DNA of 64,000 nucleotides from Hyphomicrobiales bacterium (GTDB taxonomy: Bacteria; Pseudomonadota; Alphaproteobacteria; Rhizobiales; OSC116), in assembly GCA_013214705.1 (NCBI GenBank), contig JABSRZ010000009.1, positions 62,001 through 126,000 of the forward strand, read 5' to 3'. Each line of letters starts with the position of its first letter. Positions within the stretch are counted from its first letter, which is position 1. A model generated the notes under the pieces. It made no database searches and was not told the origin of the DNA. It was given only the letters and a program-made list of their open reading frames with translations. Shown one piece after another: positions 27,387-37,289 of the stretch. Made by a program: the position numbers and the translations under genes.

Positions 27387-28694
27387 CGTATTCCGGGATA
27401 GGTCGCCGATATTGTCTTCGACATATTGTGCGTCAATGGTCAGCGTATCGCCGCCTTTGTCGGTCGCAGTGAAGCTAATGTCGTCTAGCACGCGCTCCAT
27501 AACGGTTTGCAAACGCCGCGCGCCAATATTTTCTACATGTTCATTCACCGTCACCGCAATGTCGGCCAAGGCATTTATGCCATTTTCGGTGAATTCAAGC
27601 GTCACATTTTCGGTTTTCATCAGCGCTTTATATTGTTTAATCAGGCTGGCTTCCGGCTCGGTTAAAATGCGGATAAAATCTTCCTTGGTCAGCGCTTGTA
27701 ATTCCACCCGTATCGGCAACCGGCCTTGTAACTCGGGTAATAAGTCAGATGGTTTGGCAGTGTGGAACGCGCCTGAGGCGATGAATAAAATATGGTCGGT
27801 TTTCACATTGCCATATTTGGTCGAAACATTTGTGCCTTCGATCAGCGGTAATAAATCGCGTTGCACACCTTCGCGGCTCACATCGCCGCCTTTTTGGTCA
27901 CTGCGCACGCAGATTTTGTCTATTTCATCCAAAAACACAATGCCGTCATTTTCAACTTTTTCAATGGCTTCTTGCACTATCGCGTCATTATCGAGCAGTT
28001 TTTCGCCTTCTTCGGCAAGCAATATTTCATAACTGTCTTTGACTGACAAAGTCCGGCTTTTGGTTCTCTCGCCAAAGGCTTTGCCCAGCATGTCACCAAT
28101 GTTAATCATGCCCATTTGTGCACCCGGCATGCCAGGTATATCCATGGTTGGCATGCCGCCGCCACTATCTGCCACTTGAATTTCAATTTCTTTGTCATCC
28201 ATGATGCCATCGCGTAATTTTTTCCGAAAGCTATCGCGGGTCGTCGATGACGCATCCTTACCGACCAATGCATCCAACACGCGCCGTTCTGCATGTTGAT
28301 GGGCTTGGGTTTCGACATATTTACGCTTTTCGGCTTTAATCATCACAATGCCGCATTCTATTAAATCGCGGATAATTTGCTCAACATCGCGGCCGACATA
28401 ACCAACTTCGGTAAATTTTGTGGCTTCAACTTTAATAAATGGCGCGTTGGCCAGCTTTGCCAAACGGCGCGAAATTTCGGTTTTGCCAACCCCGGTGGGG
28501 CCAATCATCAAAATATTTTTGGGCATCACTTCTTCGCGCAAATCATCATCCAATTGGTGGCGACGCCAGCGGTTGCGCAAGGCGATAGCCACCGCCCGTT
28601 TGGCATCATTTTGGCCTATAATATAACGGTCAAGTTCTGACACTATTTCGCGCGGTGTAAAATTTGTCGCTGGGGAATAATCTAGTTTATTCAT
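27363..28694 (-). CDS. hslU: ATP-dependent protease ATPase subunit HslU
   Basis: A 443-residue AAA+ unfoldase that feeds HslV. It has [34 protein letters not shown], Walker [18 protein letters not shown], the I domain (about 110-240) with the Gly/Met-rich [18 protein letters not shown] insert, Walker [12 protein letters not shown], and sensor motifs. The pore motif GYVGRD is present. The ATG at 28694 gives the standard length and has GGA eight bases upstream; a GTG six codons earlier is the alternative. The final codons form one arm of a perfect inverted repeat. Confidence 0.97.
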   Translation of the reverse strand: MNKLDYSPATNFTPREIVSELDRYIIGQNDAKRAVAIALRNRWRRHQLDDDLREEVMPKNILMIGPTGVGKTEISRRLAKLANAPFIKVEATKFTEVGYVGRDVEQIIRDLIECGIVMIKAEKRKYVETQAHQHAERRVLDALVGKDASSTTRDSFRKKLRDGIMDDKEIEIQVADSGGGMPTMDIPGMPGAQMGMINIGDMLGKAFGERTKSRTLSVKDSYEILLAEEGEKLLDNDAIVQEAIEKVENDGIVFLDEIDKICVRSDQKGGDVSREGVQRDLLPLIEGTNVSTKYGNVKTDHILFIASGAFHTAKPSDLLPELQGRLPIRVELQALTKEDFIRILTEPEASLIKQYKALMKTENVTLEFTENGINALADIAVTVNEHVENIGARRLQTVMERVLDDISFTATDKGGDTLTIDAQYVEDNIGDLSRNTDLSKFIL

Positions 28695-28745
28695 TTGTTT
28701 TTCCGTAATCACAGAGAGGGAAGGGCGGTAAATTAGGTTTTAGAC

Positions 28746-29306
28746 CTAATCAACACTATCCAAAATTTGAATGGTAAAATTATTATTGGTGTAAACACAA
28801 ATGTCGGCAGCAATTTGCATCGAAATGCGGCAAATTTCCTCGGCCGATTTGTCACTATCCATTAACGCGCGGGCGGCTGCCACGGCAAAATTGCCGCCAC
28901 TACCAATGGCGATCACCCCATTTTCTGGTTCCAAAACATCGCCTGTGCCGGTGATGACCAAGCTTACATTTTTATCGGCCACAATCATCATGGCTTCTAA
29001 TTTGCGCAAATAACGGTCGGTTCGCCAGTCTTTGGCCATTTCGACACAGGCGCGGGTTAACTGCCCGGGATATTGCTCTAACCGGCTTTCGAGCCGCTCA
29101 AATAAAGTCATCGCGTCGGCGGTAGAGCCAGCAAAACCGCCCATCACCTCGCCGCCTTGCAGCGGGCGCACTTTGCGGGCATTGCCCTTTAATATGGTGT
29201 CGCCAAGGCTCACTTGGCCATCGCCAATAACCGCCACTTTGCCATCTTTTCTAACGGTTAAAATGGTCGTGCCATAAATTTTACTTTTGTCACTATGGTC
29301 AATCAT
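28746..29306 (-). CDS. hslV: ATP-dependent protease proteolytic subunit HslV
   Basis: A 186-residue threonine peptidase. Cleavage of a 12-residue propeptide before [21 protein letters not shown] would expose the nucleophile Thr13. [25 protein letters not shown] and [16 protein letters not shown] are typical. It lies 51 bp upstream of hslU on the same strand, and the two assemble as HslVU. No clear RpoH-type promoter was identified in the 206-bp gap to hisB. Confidence 0.97.
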   Translation of the reverse strand: MIDHSDKSKIYGTTILTVRKDGKVAVIGDGQVSLGDTILKGNARKVRPLQGGEVMGGFAGSTADAMTLFERLESRLEQYPGQLTRACVEMAKDWRTDRYLRKLEAMMIVADKNVSLVITGTGDVLEPENGVIAIGSGGNFAVAAARALMDSDKSAEEICRISMQIAADICVYTNNNFTIQILDSVD

Positions 29307-29512
29307 ATCTGCATCCTAAATAGTTCACCCTCCAGATATAAAACTTATAAATCAAATTTCAATATTTAAATGTCAAAAACTATTTTATCTCAGCCAGCTT
29401 GCGCGTTTCCAGCTGCATATTGGTTATTTTAACTGGCAATTTACCTAGCATGCTGATAATAAGAGATATATTCAAAATCAGCTCGTTAAAATGAGAAAAA
29501 ACGGAGACGATT

Positions 29513-30103
29513 ATGCGACAAGCCGCTATTTCCCGCCAAACCAATGAAACCAATGTATCTGTGTCTTTAAACATAGATGGCAGCGGCCAATATGACATCA
29601 ATACCGGGGTGGGTTTTTTAGACCATATGCTTGAGCAACTCTCCAAACATAGCCTGATAGATTTAACCATTAAAGCCCAGGGCGACACCCATATTGATGA
29701 CCATCACATCACCGAAGATGTGGCCATAACCATCGGCCAAGCCTTGCGCAAAGCCATGGGCGACCTTAAAGGCATTCGGCGTTATGCCAGCCAAACCTTA
29801 CCGATGGACGAGGCGTTAAGCCGTGTTAGTCTTGATGTTTCGGGCCGGCCATATTTAATTTGGAATGTAAATTTCAGCCAACCCAAAGTCGGCGGGTTTG
29901 ATACCGAATTATTCCGTGAATGGTTTCAGGCCTTTGCGATGAATAGCGGCATCACCTTGCATGTCGAAAATATCTATGGCGAAAATAATCATCATATCAT
30001 TGAGATATGTTTCAAAGCCCTAGCGCGTGCGTTGCGCGAAGCGTTGGAAATTGACCCCAGACAAAAAGATGAATTGCCAACCACCAAAGGCAAGTTAGGC
30101 TGA
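29513..30103 (+). CDS. hisB: Imidazoleglycerol-phosphate dehydratase
   Basis: A 196-residue single-function HisB that dehydrates imidazoleglycerol phosphate in histidine synthesis. Metal-binding histidine motifs are [17 protein letters not shown] and [11 protein letters not shown] in the first half, and [18 protein letters not shown] in the second. It is preceded by GGAGACGATT and opens the hisB-DUF2628-hisHAFE-coaA run. Confidence 0.97.
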   Translation: MRQAAISRQTNETNVSVSLNIDGSGQYDINTGVGFLDHMLEQLSKHSLIDLTIKAQGDTHIDDHHITEDVAITIGQALRKAMGDLKGIRRYASQTLPMDEALSRVSLDVSGRPYLIWNVNFSQPKVGGFDTELFREWFQAFAMNSGITLHVENIYGENNHHIIEICFKALARALREALEIDPRQKDELPTTKGKLG

Positions 30104-30109
30104 TATTTT

Positions 30110-30241
30110 ATGGCGTTTTTTGAAGCCCTTCAAAACCAAACCAAATCTCATAATGGCGATTATGCTTGCCCAGCATTTTCAGCAAAAGTGTATGCGGTTT
30201 TGCGGTTCGAAAATGCGCTAAACATAAAAGTGAGCTTATGA
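30110..30241 (+). pseudogene. Remnant of a duplicated DUF2628 gene (43-codon ORF)
   Basis: The first 56 bases (30110-30165) repeat the start of the next gene (30244-30299) at about 87% identity. Of the seven differences, five are synonymous and the other two change a single codon, Ser against Ala. The copy encodes MAFFEALQNQTKSHNGDYA and then diverges into a small palindrome. Its TGA overlaps the ATG of the downstream gene, so any translation would be coupled. The synonymous pattern suggests that it derives from a once-functional paralogue whose body was deleted. Confidence 0.7.
30173..30216. repeat. 44-bp nested palindrome in the hisB-hisH gap
   Basis: GCATTTTC (30173-30180) pairs with GAAAATGC (30209-30216), and inside it GCAAAA (30182-30187) pairs with TTTTGC (30198-30203). 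The size and layout resemble short palindromic repeats described in Rhizobiales and relatives. It sits exactly where the duplicated gene start breaks off. Confidence 0.6.
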
Positions 30242-30828
30242 CCATGGCGTTTTTTGAAGCCCTACAAAACCAGACTAAAGCCCATAATGGTGATTACGCG
30301 AACGGCAATATTGTGTTGGTTAAAGATGGTTTTTGCTGGCCAGCGTTATTTTTCACCCCGTTATGGCTTATTTTTAGCGGCATGTGGTTGGTTTTAATCA
30401 TTTATATTGGCTTGTGGTTGGTTTTTGCCGGCTTGGCAAATGCCGGTTTTATATCTGATGACATGGCTTTTTGGGCCGAAATTGGCATCAGTCTGCTATT
30501 CGCTTACGAGGCCAACTTTTTAAGGAAATGGACTTTGCAACGCGGCAATTACCGGCCGATTGGGGTAAGCTTAGGCCGCAATTTACTAGAAGCTGAGGTT
30601 AACTTTTTCGGCCAGTTTATTGCCCCCAATAACGCCCCAAATAATGCGCCAACAAATGACGTTCCAACTGGCGATGTGAATCCAACGGCTCACACGGCCA
30701 CATCCTCCGCCGATATAATTGTCAACCCAATCAGCACGGCGCAAACCACGCAACATCAAAAATCTCATTGGAAAATCGGCGGGAAACGTAAATCAGATAG
30801 CGTTGTTGGCATGTTTTCAGACGATTAA
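30238..30828 (+). CDS. DUF2628 membrane protein in the histidine cluster
   Basis: A 196-residue protein starting MTMAFFEALQNQTKAHNGD. An alternative ATG is two codons later; the longer open frame from 30166 would read through the palindrome. Two to three membrane spans (FCWPALFFTPLWLIFSGMWLVLIIYIGLWLVFAGL) and the FLRKWTLQRGNYRPIGVSLGRNLLEAEVNFF segment match DUF2628 proteins commonly lodged between hisB and hisH in Rhodobacterales. The C-terminal third is low-complexity (repeated NNAP and Thr/Ser). Function unknown. Confidence 0.78.
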   Translation: MTMAFFEALQNQTKAHNGDYANGNIVLVKDGFCWPALFFTPLWLIFSGMWLVLIIYIGLWLVFAGLANAGFISDDMAFWAEIGISLLFAYEANFLRKWTLQRGNYRPIGVSLGRNLLEAEVNFFGQFIAPNNAPNNAPTNDVPTGDVNPTAHTATSSADIIVNPISTAQTTQHQKSHWKIGGKRKSDSVVGMFSDD

Positions 30829-30875
30829 CCGCGCAACCACCCACCCAATAATTCAAAACTTTAATTGGCAGTATA

Positions 30876-31544
30876 ATGAAAACAGTGATTATCGATTATG
30901 GCTCAGGAAATTTGCGCTCTGCCCACCGCGCCTTTGAGCGCGCCGCCATCGATTATAAACTTAACCACCAAATTGTGATTTCTGCTGACCCAAAAGACAT
31001 AGAAAATGCCGATTATATTGTGTTGCCCGGCGTCGGCGCGTTTAAAGATTGTTATGATGGTTTAAAATCTCGCACCGGCGTGTTTGAGGCTTTGCACCAA
31101 GCCGTGCAAGTGCAAAAAAAGCCGTTTTTAGGCATTTGTGTTGGCATGCAGCTATTGGCCACCGAGGGGATTGAGTATAAAGGTTCGCAAGGCTTAGATT
31201 GGATAGAGGGACGGGTTAAAATCATCACCCCCAATGCCAAAATTGATTTAGGCCTAAAAGTGCCGCATATGGGGTGGAATAAATTATCGCTCAACCAAAG
31301 CGGCCAAAGCCACGCTATTTTGGATGGCATCGAAATTGGCGAAGCTGGCCTGCACGCCTATTTTGTGCATAGCTACCAATTTTCGCCCCAAAATGCCGAC
31401 GAATGCATTTTAACCACCCGATATGGCCAACAAATAACCGCCATGGTGGCCAAAGACAATATGGTTGGTACCCAATTTCACCCCGAAAAAAGCCAAAAAC
31501 TGGGTTTAGACTTTATCGCCAATTTTTTAACATGGAAACCGTAA
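30876..31544 (+). CDS. hisH: Imidazole glycerol phosphate synthase glutaminase subunit
   Basis: A 222-residue class I glutamine amidotransferase that supplies ammonia to HisF. It starts [20 protein letters not shown]. The oxyanion strand is LPGVGAFKD, the nucleophile is C88 in [13 protein letters not shown], and the His-Glu pair is in [19 protein letters not shown] is a family block. It lies one base before hisA. Confidence 0.97.
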   Translation: MKTVIIDYGSGNLRSAHRAFERAAIDYKLNHQIVISADPKDIENADYIVLPGVGAFKDCYDGLKSRTGVFEALHQAVQVQKKPFLGICVGMQLLATEGIEYKGSQGLDWIEGRVKIITPNAKIDLGLKVPHMGWNKLSLNQSGQSHAILDGIEIGEAGLHAYFVHSYQFSPQNADECILTTRYGQQITAMVAKDNMVGTQFHPEKSQKLGLDFIANFLTWKP

Positions 31545-31545
31545 C

Positions 31546-32307
31546 ATGAGCCATAAATTCACCCTATATCCGGCGATTGACCTTAAAGATGGCAATTGCG
31601 TGCGTCTGATAAAAGGCGACATGTCCGCCGCCACCATTTTTAATGACAGCCCGGCCGATCAAGCTCGCCAATTCGCCGATATGGGGTTTGATTATTTGCA
31701 TTTGGTCGATTTAAATGGCGCATTTGCCGGTGAGCCAGTTAATGAAAGCGCGGTCGAACAAATTTTGAAAACCGTTTCCATGCCAGTGCAATTGGGCGGT
31801 GGCATCCGCGAATTGGCGACCATTGAGCGCTGGTTAAGCCTCGGCATTAGCCGGGTTATATTGGGCACGGTGGCGGTTAAAAACCCAGCTTTGGTCATAG
31901 AGGCTTGCAAAAAATTCCCCAACCAAGTGGTGGTCGGTTTAGATGCCCGCAATGGCTATATCGCCACCGAAGGTTGGGCCGAACAAAGTGAATTACATAT
32001 GTTTGACATGGCCGCACGGTTTGAGGATGTTGGCGTTGCCGCCATAATTTACACCGACATTGCGCGCGATGGCATTTTAACCGGGGTTAATGTTAAGCAA
32101 ACCCGGGCGTTGGCACATAAAACCACCATTCCGGTGATTGCCTCGGGTGGTTTGGCATCGATTGATGACGTAAAAACCCTGCTTGAAGATGAGAATAGCC
32201 TCATTTCTGGCGCTATTTCTGGCCGGGCATTATATGACAAACGCCTCGACCCGGCCGAGGCCATAAAAATCATTTCTGCGGCGAATCAATTAAGAAAGGC
32301 TATTTAA
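31546..32307 (+). CDS. hisA: ProFAR isomerase
   Basis: A 253-residue TIM barrel that opens the ring of ProFAR to PRFAR. The first catalytic Asp is in [14 protein letters not shown] and the second in [28 protein letters not shown] and [13 protein letters not shown] are the phosphate loops. Its stop overlaps the hisF start (TAATG). Confidence 0.97.
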   Translation: MSHKFTLYPAIDLKDGNCVRLIKGDMSAATIFNDSPADQARQFADMGFDYLHLVDLNGAFAGEPVNESAVEQILKTVSMPVQLGGGIRELATIERWLSLGISRVILGTVAVKNPALVIEACKKFPNQVVVGLDARNGYIATEGWAEQSELHMFDMAARFEDVGVAAIIYTDIARDGILTGVNVKQTRALAHKTTIPVIASGGLASIDDVKTLLEDENSLISGAISGRALYDKRLDPAEAIKIISAANQLRKAI

Positions 32308-33128
32308 TGTCTCAGTTTATTCAAGCCGTTCAGCAAGATAGCGATTTAAAAGCCCGCATCATTCCTTGTTTAGATGTACGCGATGGCCGCGTGGTCAAAG
32401 GGGTTAATTTTGTCGGGCTTAAAGACGCGGGTGACCCAGTCGAATGCGCCAAAATTTATGACGCAGCCGGTGCTGATGAATTGTGTTTTTTAGACATCAC
32501 CGCCTCAGTCGAAGGCCGCGGCACATTGCTAAACATGGTGTCGCAAACCGCCGAACAATGTTTTATGCCACTCACCGTTGGCGGTGGCGTGCGCGCGGTG
32601 GATGATGTGCGGGCGTTGCTGTTGGCCGGGGCAGATAAAGTTGGCATCAATACATCGGCGGTTAAACGCCCAGAATTGGTTGGCGAATGCGCCGAAAAAT
32701 TCGGCAATCAATGCATTGTGGTGGCGATAGATGCCAAACGCGTGTCTAAAGTTGGCGAGGCTTTGCGCTGGGAAATATTCACCCATGGCGGGCGCACCGC
32801 AACCGGCATAGACGCCGTAGAATTTGCCATAAAGGTTGCAGATTTGGGCGCCGGCGAAATTTTACTGACTTCGATGGATAGAGACGGTACAAAATCGGGT
32901 TTTAACTTACCACTCACCCGCGCCGTTGCCGACGCGGTCAGCATTCCGGTGATCGCATCGGGCGGTGTTGGCAATCTTGACCATTTGGTAGAAGGCATAA
33001 TCGAAGGCCATGCCAGCGCGGTTTTGGCGGCATCAATTTTTCACTTTGGCGACTATACGGTAGAACAAGCCAAAAAATATATGGCATCTAAAGGCATCTC
33101 AATGCGCTTAGATGGCTATGCCAATTAG
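32307..33128 (+). CDS. hisF: Imidazole glycerol phosphate synthase cyclase subunit
   Basis: A 273-residue barrel that joins ammonia from HisH to PRFAR to give IGP and AICAR. The protein opens with 14 extra residues before the usual [21 protein letters not shown]. The first catalytic Asp is in CLDV and the second in [15 protein letters not shown]. The extra N-terminal residues arise from the overlap with hisA; an internal ATG start is not available near the conserved block. Confidence 0.97.
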   Translation: MSQFIQAVQQDSDLKARIIPCLDVRDGRVVKGVNFVGLKDAGDPVECAKIYDAAGADELCFLDITASVEGRGTLLNMVSQTAEQCFMPLTVGGGVRAVDDVRALLLAGADKVGINTSAVKRPELVGECAEKFGNQCIVVAIDAKRVSKVGEALRWEIFTHGGRTATGIDAVEFAIKVADLGAGEILLTSMDRDGTKSGFNLPLTRAVADAVSIPVIASGGVGNLDHLVEGIIEGHASAVLAASIFHFGDYTVEQAKKYMASKGISMRLDGYAN

Positions 33129-33137
33129 GAGGCTAAC

Positions 33138-33449
33138 ATGCACACTCTTGATATGTTGAATCAAACCATTAGTACGCGTGCTAATGAATCGGCGGATACA
33201 AGTTACACCGCCAGCTTGCTGGCGAAAGGCACGCAGAAATGCGCGCAAAAGCTGGGCGAAGAGGCGGTAGAGTTGGTCATTGGCGCGGTGGCCAACAACC
33301 ATGATGAGATCGTATCAGAATCGGCCGATTTGCTATATCATTGGCTGGTATTGCTCAAATCTTGCGGCATATCACCCGATGAGGTTTACCAAAAATTAGC
33401 CGAGCGGCAAAATATTTCAGGTCTGGTTGAAAAGGCATCGAGAAAATAA
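33138..33449 (+). CDS. hisE: Phosphoribosyl-ATP pyrophosphatase
   Basis: A 103-residue all-alpha MazG-like hydrolase that converts PR-ATP to PR-AMP. It has SYTASLLAKGTQKCAQKLGEEAVELVIGAV with the metal-binding EEAVE, and EIVSESADLLYHWLVLL with the second acidic set. It is stand-alone rather than fused with HisI; no hisI is in the window. Confidence 0.95.
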   Translation: MHTLDMLNQTISTRANESADTSYTASLLAKGTQKCAQKLGEEAVELVIGAVANNHDEIVSESADLLYHWLVLLKSCGISPDEVYQKLAERQNISGLVEKASRK

Positions 33450-33450
33450 T

Positions 33451-34431
33451 ATGCTACCAACAACGCCTCCCCATATTTCAGGTGATTTAATGCCGTTTCT
33501 CGAATTTAACAGCACAGCATGGGCAAAATTACGTGCCGACACGCCGATGACCTTAAGCGCCCAAGACATCGGGCATTTGCGCGGCATTAATGAGCAAGTG
33601 AATTTAAAAGAAGTCGAGCAGATTTACCTGCCAGTTTCGCGTTTGTTGAACTTATATGTCGGCGCCCGGCGCGAATTATACAAAGCCACCAGCAAGTTTT
33701 TAACCAATAGCGCGCCCGATGCCGAAAGCAAACGCGTGCCGTTTATCATTGGCATTGCCGGTAGTGTGGCGGTTGGCAAAAGCACGACAGCGCGTATATT
33801 GCACGCGCTTTTGGCAGCTTGGGATAAAGATTTAAAAGTAGAATTGCTCAACACAGATGGATTTTTGCACCCCAATTCATGGTTAGATGAACATGGTTTG
33901 ATGGAAAAAAAGGGCTTTCCCGAAAGCTATAATCGCGGTGGATTGCTCAAATTTTTATCCGACATTAAAGCTGGCAAGGCCAATGTCAAAGCCCCAGTTT
34001 ATTCGCATCTGTCTTATGACATTGTGCCCGATGAATTTACCAATTTTGACCAACCAGATATATTAATTGTCGAAGGCATTAATGTTTTGCAATCTGGCAG
34101 CTTGCCAAAACACGGCCAAGCCATACCCTATGTGTCAGATTTTTTTGATTTTTCCATTTTTATCGATGCCGAAGAAGACATGGTTGGCAAATGGTATATC
34201 GACCGATTTTTGGGCTTTAGAAAAACCGCTTTTGCCGCCAAAGATTCCTATTTTCATAAATATTCATTGTTGGATGATGCCCAAGCAGTGGCAACGGCCA
34301 CCCAAATTTGGCAAAATATCAACCGCAAAAACCTGCGCGAAAATATATTGCCCACCCGGCCGCGTGCCGACTTAATCCTCACCAAAGGCAGCGATCATCT
34401 AATCGAAAAAATCCTATTGCGGAAAATTTGA
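33451..34431 (+). CDS. coaA: Type I pantothenate kinase
   Basis: A 326-residue kinase for the first step of CoA synthesis. FIIGIAGSVAVGKSTTARIL is the P-loop, LLNTDGFLHPNSWLDEHGLMEKKGFPESYN the pantothenate region, and SYDIVPDE and ILIVEGINVLQ follow. The ATG at 33451, just after the hisE stop, is chosen; the frame upstream overlaps hisE. Coupling of hisE and coaA is common in Rhodobacterales-like genomes. Together with coaE at 21.6 kb the window holds two CoA genes. Confidence 0.95.
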   Translation: MLPTTPPHISGDLMPFLEFNSTAWAKLRADTPMTLSAQDIGHLRGINEQVNLKEVEQIYLPVSRLLNLYVGARRELYKATSKFLTNSAPDAESKRVPFIIGIAGSVAVGKSTTARILHALLAAWDKDLKVELLNTDGFLHPNSWLDEHGLMEKKGFPESYNRGGLLKFLSDIKAGKANVKAPVYSHLSYDIVPDEFTNFDQPDILIVEGINVLQSGSLPKHGQAIPYVSDFFDFSIFIDAEEDMVGKWYIDRFLGFRKTAFAAKDSYFHKYSLLDDAQAVATATQIWQNINRKNLRENILPTRPRADLILTKGSDHLIEKILLRKI

Positions 34432-34447
34432 CCGAGTCATATTAAAA

Positions 34448-35440
34448 TCACAACAAACCAGCGGCTTTTGCCACTTGCACCATGTCAACTCTGGTATGCG
34501 AGCCAACGGTTTGAATCACCTCGCGCGCGGCCACACAGCCTAATGATGCGCAATCTTCGAGGCTTAAACCCTTATCAAGGCCAAATAACGCACCTGCGGC
34601 AAATATATCACCGCCGCCAGATAGATCTACAATATGAGCCACCGGTTCGACATCTACGGCTTTATAATAATCGCCTTTTTGCACCACGGCACCCTTGTCA
34701 CCACGGGTGATAAAACTCAAAACGCCGGTTTTAGCGTTAGCACGCATGGCTTCATCAAAATCTTTGGTCTCGTAAAGTGCGTTTATCTCATCTTCGTTGC
34801 CAAATATAATTTCTATCGTGCCATCAGCAATCAATGCGGTGAAATCATCTCTAAAATTATCGACACAAAATTGATCGGCCAGTGAAACCGAAATTTTAAT
34901 GTCAGTATTTTTTACCAGATCGGCAATATAGCCAAATGCCGCGCGGGCAGGCGGCTGATACCATAGATAACCTTCAAAATAAATGACCTTTGCATCCAAT
35001 ATTTGCGCATCGACAATATGTTCTGGTGCTAAATCTAACGACGCACCCAAATAGGTGTTCATCGTGCGTTCGCCATCGGGTGTGACCAAAATAATAGATT
35101 GTGAGGTCGGTTTTCCGCTCACGTATACTGGGTTATAATCTACATTTGCGGCGTGCATATCATGGGTAAATATAGTACCGAATTGGTCTTTTGCAATGCT
35201 GCCTATATAACTTGTAGACCCGCCAAATTTGCCAAAAGCCACCGCCGTATTGGCCGCGCTGCCGCCAGAAATTTCGGTCGCACCGCTAACTTTGGCGTAT
35301 AGGTTTTTATTTTGCTCGGCATCGATCAATAGCATGGCGCTTTTGTCTAGTTTTTGCTGCACCAAAAACTCTTCTTCAACATTCACCAAAATGTCGATAA
35401 TGGCGTTACCGACGGTCAACAGGCTGTATTTTTTTGTCAT
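34448..35440 (-). CDS. PfkB-family kinase, probably adenosine kinase-like
   Basis: A 330-residue ribokinase-fold kinase. GNAIIDILVNVEEEF, ISGGSAANTAVAFGKFGG (first PfkB signature), the SQSIILVTPDGERTMNTYLGAS lid region and a second signature with catalytic D278 are present. The second signature reads DLSGGGDIFAAG in place of the usual DTTGAGD; the catalytic Asp and its preceding Gly remain. Close homologues in alphaproteobacteria are annotated adenosine kinase. The ATG at 35440 has GAGAG upstream and replaces a longer frame to 35479. Confidence 0.82.
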   Translation of the reverse strand: MTKKYSLLTVGNAIIDILVNVEEEFLVQQKLDKSAMLLIDAEQNKNLYAKVSGATEISGGSAANTAVAFGKFGGSTSYIGSIAKDQFGTIFTHDMHAANVDYNPVYVSGKPTSQSIILVTPDGERTMNTYLGASLDLAPEHIVDAQILDAKVIYFEGYLWYQPPARAAFGYIADLVKNTDIKISVSLADQFCVDNFRDDFTALIADGTIEIIFGNEDEINALYETKDFDEAMRANAKTGVLSFITRGDKGAVVQKGDYYKAVDVEPVAHIVDLSGGGDIFAAGALFGLDKGLSLEDCASLGCVAAREVIQTVGSHTRVDMVQVAKAAGLL

Positions 35441-35527
35441 AGGTCTCTCATTTCCATTCTCGGGGTTGAAAACCCCCAAAAATGGCTTATTTAAATGATA
35501 TTCAATAATTTAACGTATCGATAACAG

Positions 35528-36190
35528 ATGATAGACACAATTTCCACCTCCATTTCTGATTTAATGTCAAAACCGTTTAGAAGCGTGGTTTTAAAGTCGC
35601 TTGGCCTGACCATCATCTTACTCGCCGCCGCCTTGTTTGCCATTCCGCTCATGGCCGCCAATACCGGGTTCAGCCCGTTTCCTTATTCGGATGTGATATT
35701 TGCTTGGATAGCTGGCATCGGCACGTTTTTTGCCATGAGCTACCTCATCGTGCCGATTACCGCCCTGTTTGCCGGCCTGTTTTTAGACCAAATTGCCGAT
35801 GTGGTGGAAAAGCAGCATTACCCCCACCGGCCCAAAGGTGTGGCCATGCCGTTTGCCAGCTCGCTATGGGTCGGGGTTAAATTTACGCTCATTGTATTGG
35901 TAAGCAATATTGTGCTGCTGCCATTTATATTTTTGGGCGGTCTAGGCTTAGTGCTGATTTATCTGGTGAATGGCTATTTGTTGGGGCGCGAATATTTCGA
36001 GCTAGCGGCGTTGCGCCATCATAATGTCGAAGATGTAAAACATCTACGCGCCCAAAACCAAATGTTGATTTATGGCGCAGGTCTGCTCATCGCTTTTTGC
36101 GCCACAATCCCTTATTTAAACCTATTTGTGCCGGTTTTTGCCACCAGTCTATTGGTGCATATATACCATAAAACCGCACCAAACGCTTAG
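35528..36190 (+). CDS. EI24/CysZ-like membrane protein
   Basis: A 220-residue protein with about four membrane spans and the EI24-type block GLVLIYLVNGYLLGREYFELAALRH, related to the sulfate transporter CysZ. In alphaproteobacteria this gene is often linked to nth, as here, without sulfur genes beside it, so a sulfate role is not shown. Its last bases overlap the end of cbtA on the other strand (stop codons 36187-36190). Confidence 0.82.
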   Translation: MIDTISTSISDLMSKPFRSVVLKSLGLTIILLAAALFAIPLMAANTGFSPFPYSDVIFAWIAGIGTFFAMSYLIVPITALFAGLFLDQIADVVEKQHYPHRPKGVAMPFASSLWVGVKFTLIVLVSNIVLLPFIFLGGLGLVLIYLVNGYLLGREYFELAALRHHNVEDVKHLRAQNQMLIYGAGLLIAFCATIPYLNLFVPVFATSLLVHIYHKTAPNA

Positions 36191-36915
36191 GTTTTGGGGT
36201 AATAACTCGGCAGGTATTTTCGGCCAAAATAAGCCGATAACAAGCCGATGGTTAACCACAATACCAACAAGCTAAAGCCGGTCATCAGCACAAAATCAGC
36301 CGATAAATTGGTCAACGCTGCCACCGCAACCGGGTCGGTATTGGCAAAACCATGATGTTCGGGCTGTGGTGCGCCAATTATATGCGGTATGGCCAGCAAA
36401 CCCACGCCAATGATTTTATAAATAACAGGCGAAAACGCAATTGTTGCCAACCCAGCGGCGGTTAACCCCACGGTCAATGCCCACCATGTCTGGCGCATGT
36501 CCAAATCGGCGGCCAAAGTGCCGGGTATTTCGGGCAGCAAGCCCAGCGCCGGCGCCACAAAAAAGCTTATATAACCCGCCAAGCCAAATAACAGACCCGA
36601 TATAAGGCTAGTTTGGTTGGTCAGCGCCATAAAAGCTAGGGTGATCATCGCAAAGCCAACGGCACTCAACATGGCGGTTATCAGCGTGTAAATTATCCGC
36701 TCAAAGCCATCAGCGGGTGCCCAAGCGTCATCATCTGCATGGCTATGGACGGTTTCATCGCCATGGCTATGGGTATCGGTGGCCTCAGGCTCTACCAATT
36801 CGTAAACTTCGGCCGCCAGAATAATCGGCGAGGTGGTGAATATTTGTAAAACGCCCCAAATGGCGCCAGCGATTGCGCCCACAATGAGCGCATTTATAAC
36901 TATGTGTTTAAACAT
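36187..36915 (-). CDS. cbtA: Cobalt transporter subunit CbtA
   Basis: A 242-residue membrane protein with five to six predicted spans. A His/Asp-rich segment after the first span (THSHGDETVHSHADDD, residues about 48-63) is a plausible metal-binding region and typical of CbtA. It lies 35 bp after cbtB, and the pair is preceded by a cobalamin riboswitch, which supports cobalt uptake for B12. No other transport components are seen. Confidence 0.92.
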   Translation of the reverse strand: MFKHIVINALIVGAIAGAIWGVLQIFTTSPIILAAEVYELVEPEATDTHSHGDETVHSHADDDAWAPADGFERIIYTLITAMLSAVGFAMITLAFMALTNQTSLISGLLFGLAGYISFFVAPALGLLPEIPGTLAADLDMRQTWWALTVGLTAAGLATIAFSPVIYKIIGVGLLAIPHIIGAPQPEHHGFANTDPVAVAALTNLSADFVLMTGFSLLVLWLTIGLLSAYFGRKYLPSYYPKT

Positions 36916-36950
36916 GTTGTATCCTAATGATATTATTGTGGTGCTAAACC

Positions 36951-37127
36951 CTAATGGCAGGGAAAACTAGTGGCATGACGGGTGTCATGCGCGGCGTTGT
37001 GCAATATTTGCATCGGCGAAAAGCCGGCAAATAAAAATATCATCATGCCCAATAAAGCGGCGGCGATAATTTGGCCGCGCATAGAAATGGCGGCGGAAGT
37101 TCTGGTATCATCATTCGTAACTTGCAT
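36951..37127 (-). CDS. cbtB: Cobalt transporter subunit CbtB
   Basis: A 58-residue protein encoded on the minus strand from ATG at 37127 to TAG at 36951. It has a single membrane span (IIAAALLGMMIFLFAGFSPM) and the CbtB C-terminal signature HNAAHDTRHATSFPCH, whose histidines and final Cys-His are likely metal ligands. It acts with CbtA, 35 bp downstream. It is short and easily missed by length-limited gene finding. Confidence 0.93.
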   Translation of the reverse strand: MQVTNDDTRTSAAISMRGQIIAAALLGMMIFLFAGFSPMQILHNAAHDTRHATSFPCH

Positions 37128-37149
37128 TTTTCAATCCCGAAAATAAGTG

Positions 37150-37245
37150 TTAAAATTCTGGTATCGGACTTATTGTTCATCAAAACAAAATACCGTTGCG
37201 GGTGCAGTGTTGGATTCGCGCCAACTTCCCAATGAATATTAAAAT
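37150..37245 (-). ncRNA. Cobalamin riboswitch upstream of cbtBA
   Basis: On the minus strand the leader reads GGGAAGTTGG (37221-37230), then AATCC and CACTGCACCCGCAACGGTA with the conserved core CCCGCAACGGTA (37191-37202), and AGTCCGATACCAG (37158-37170), the B12-box region. These are the ordered core elements of the cobalamin aptamer, with minor changes (GGTA where TGTA is usual). It ends about 23 bp before the cbtB ATG and probably turns off translation when B12 is plentiful. The 5' part seems compact. Confidence 0.85.
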
Positions 37246-37254
37246 ATAGTTATC

Positions 37255-37283
37255 TGCCCATTTGTCAAACGCTCAAATGGGCA
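37255..37283. terminator. Inverted repeat after nth
   Basis: TGCCCATTTG (37255-37264) and CAAATGGGCA (37274-37283) form a perfect 10-bp stem just past the nth stop codon. There is no long T-run, so it is either a weak terminator or an mRNA-end stem separating nth from the riboswitch. Confidence 0.55.
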
Positions 37284-37289
37284 TAGAGA

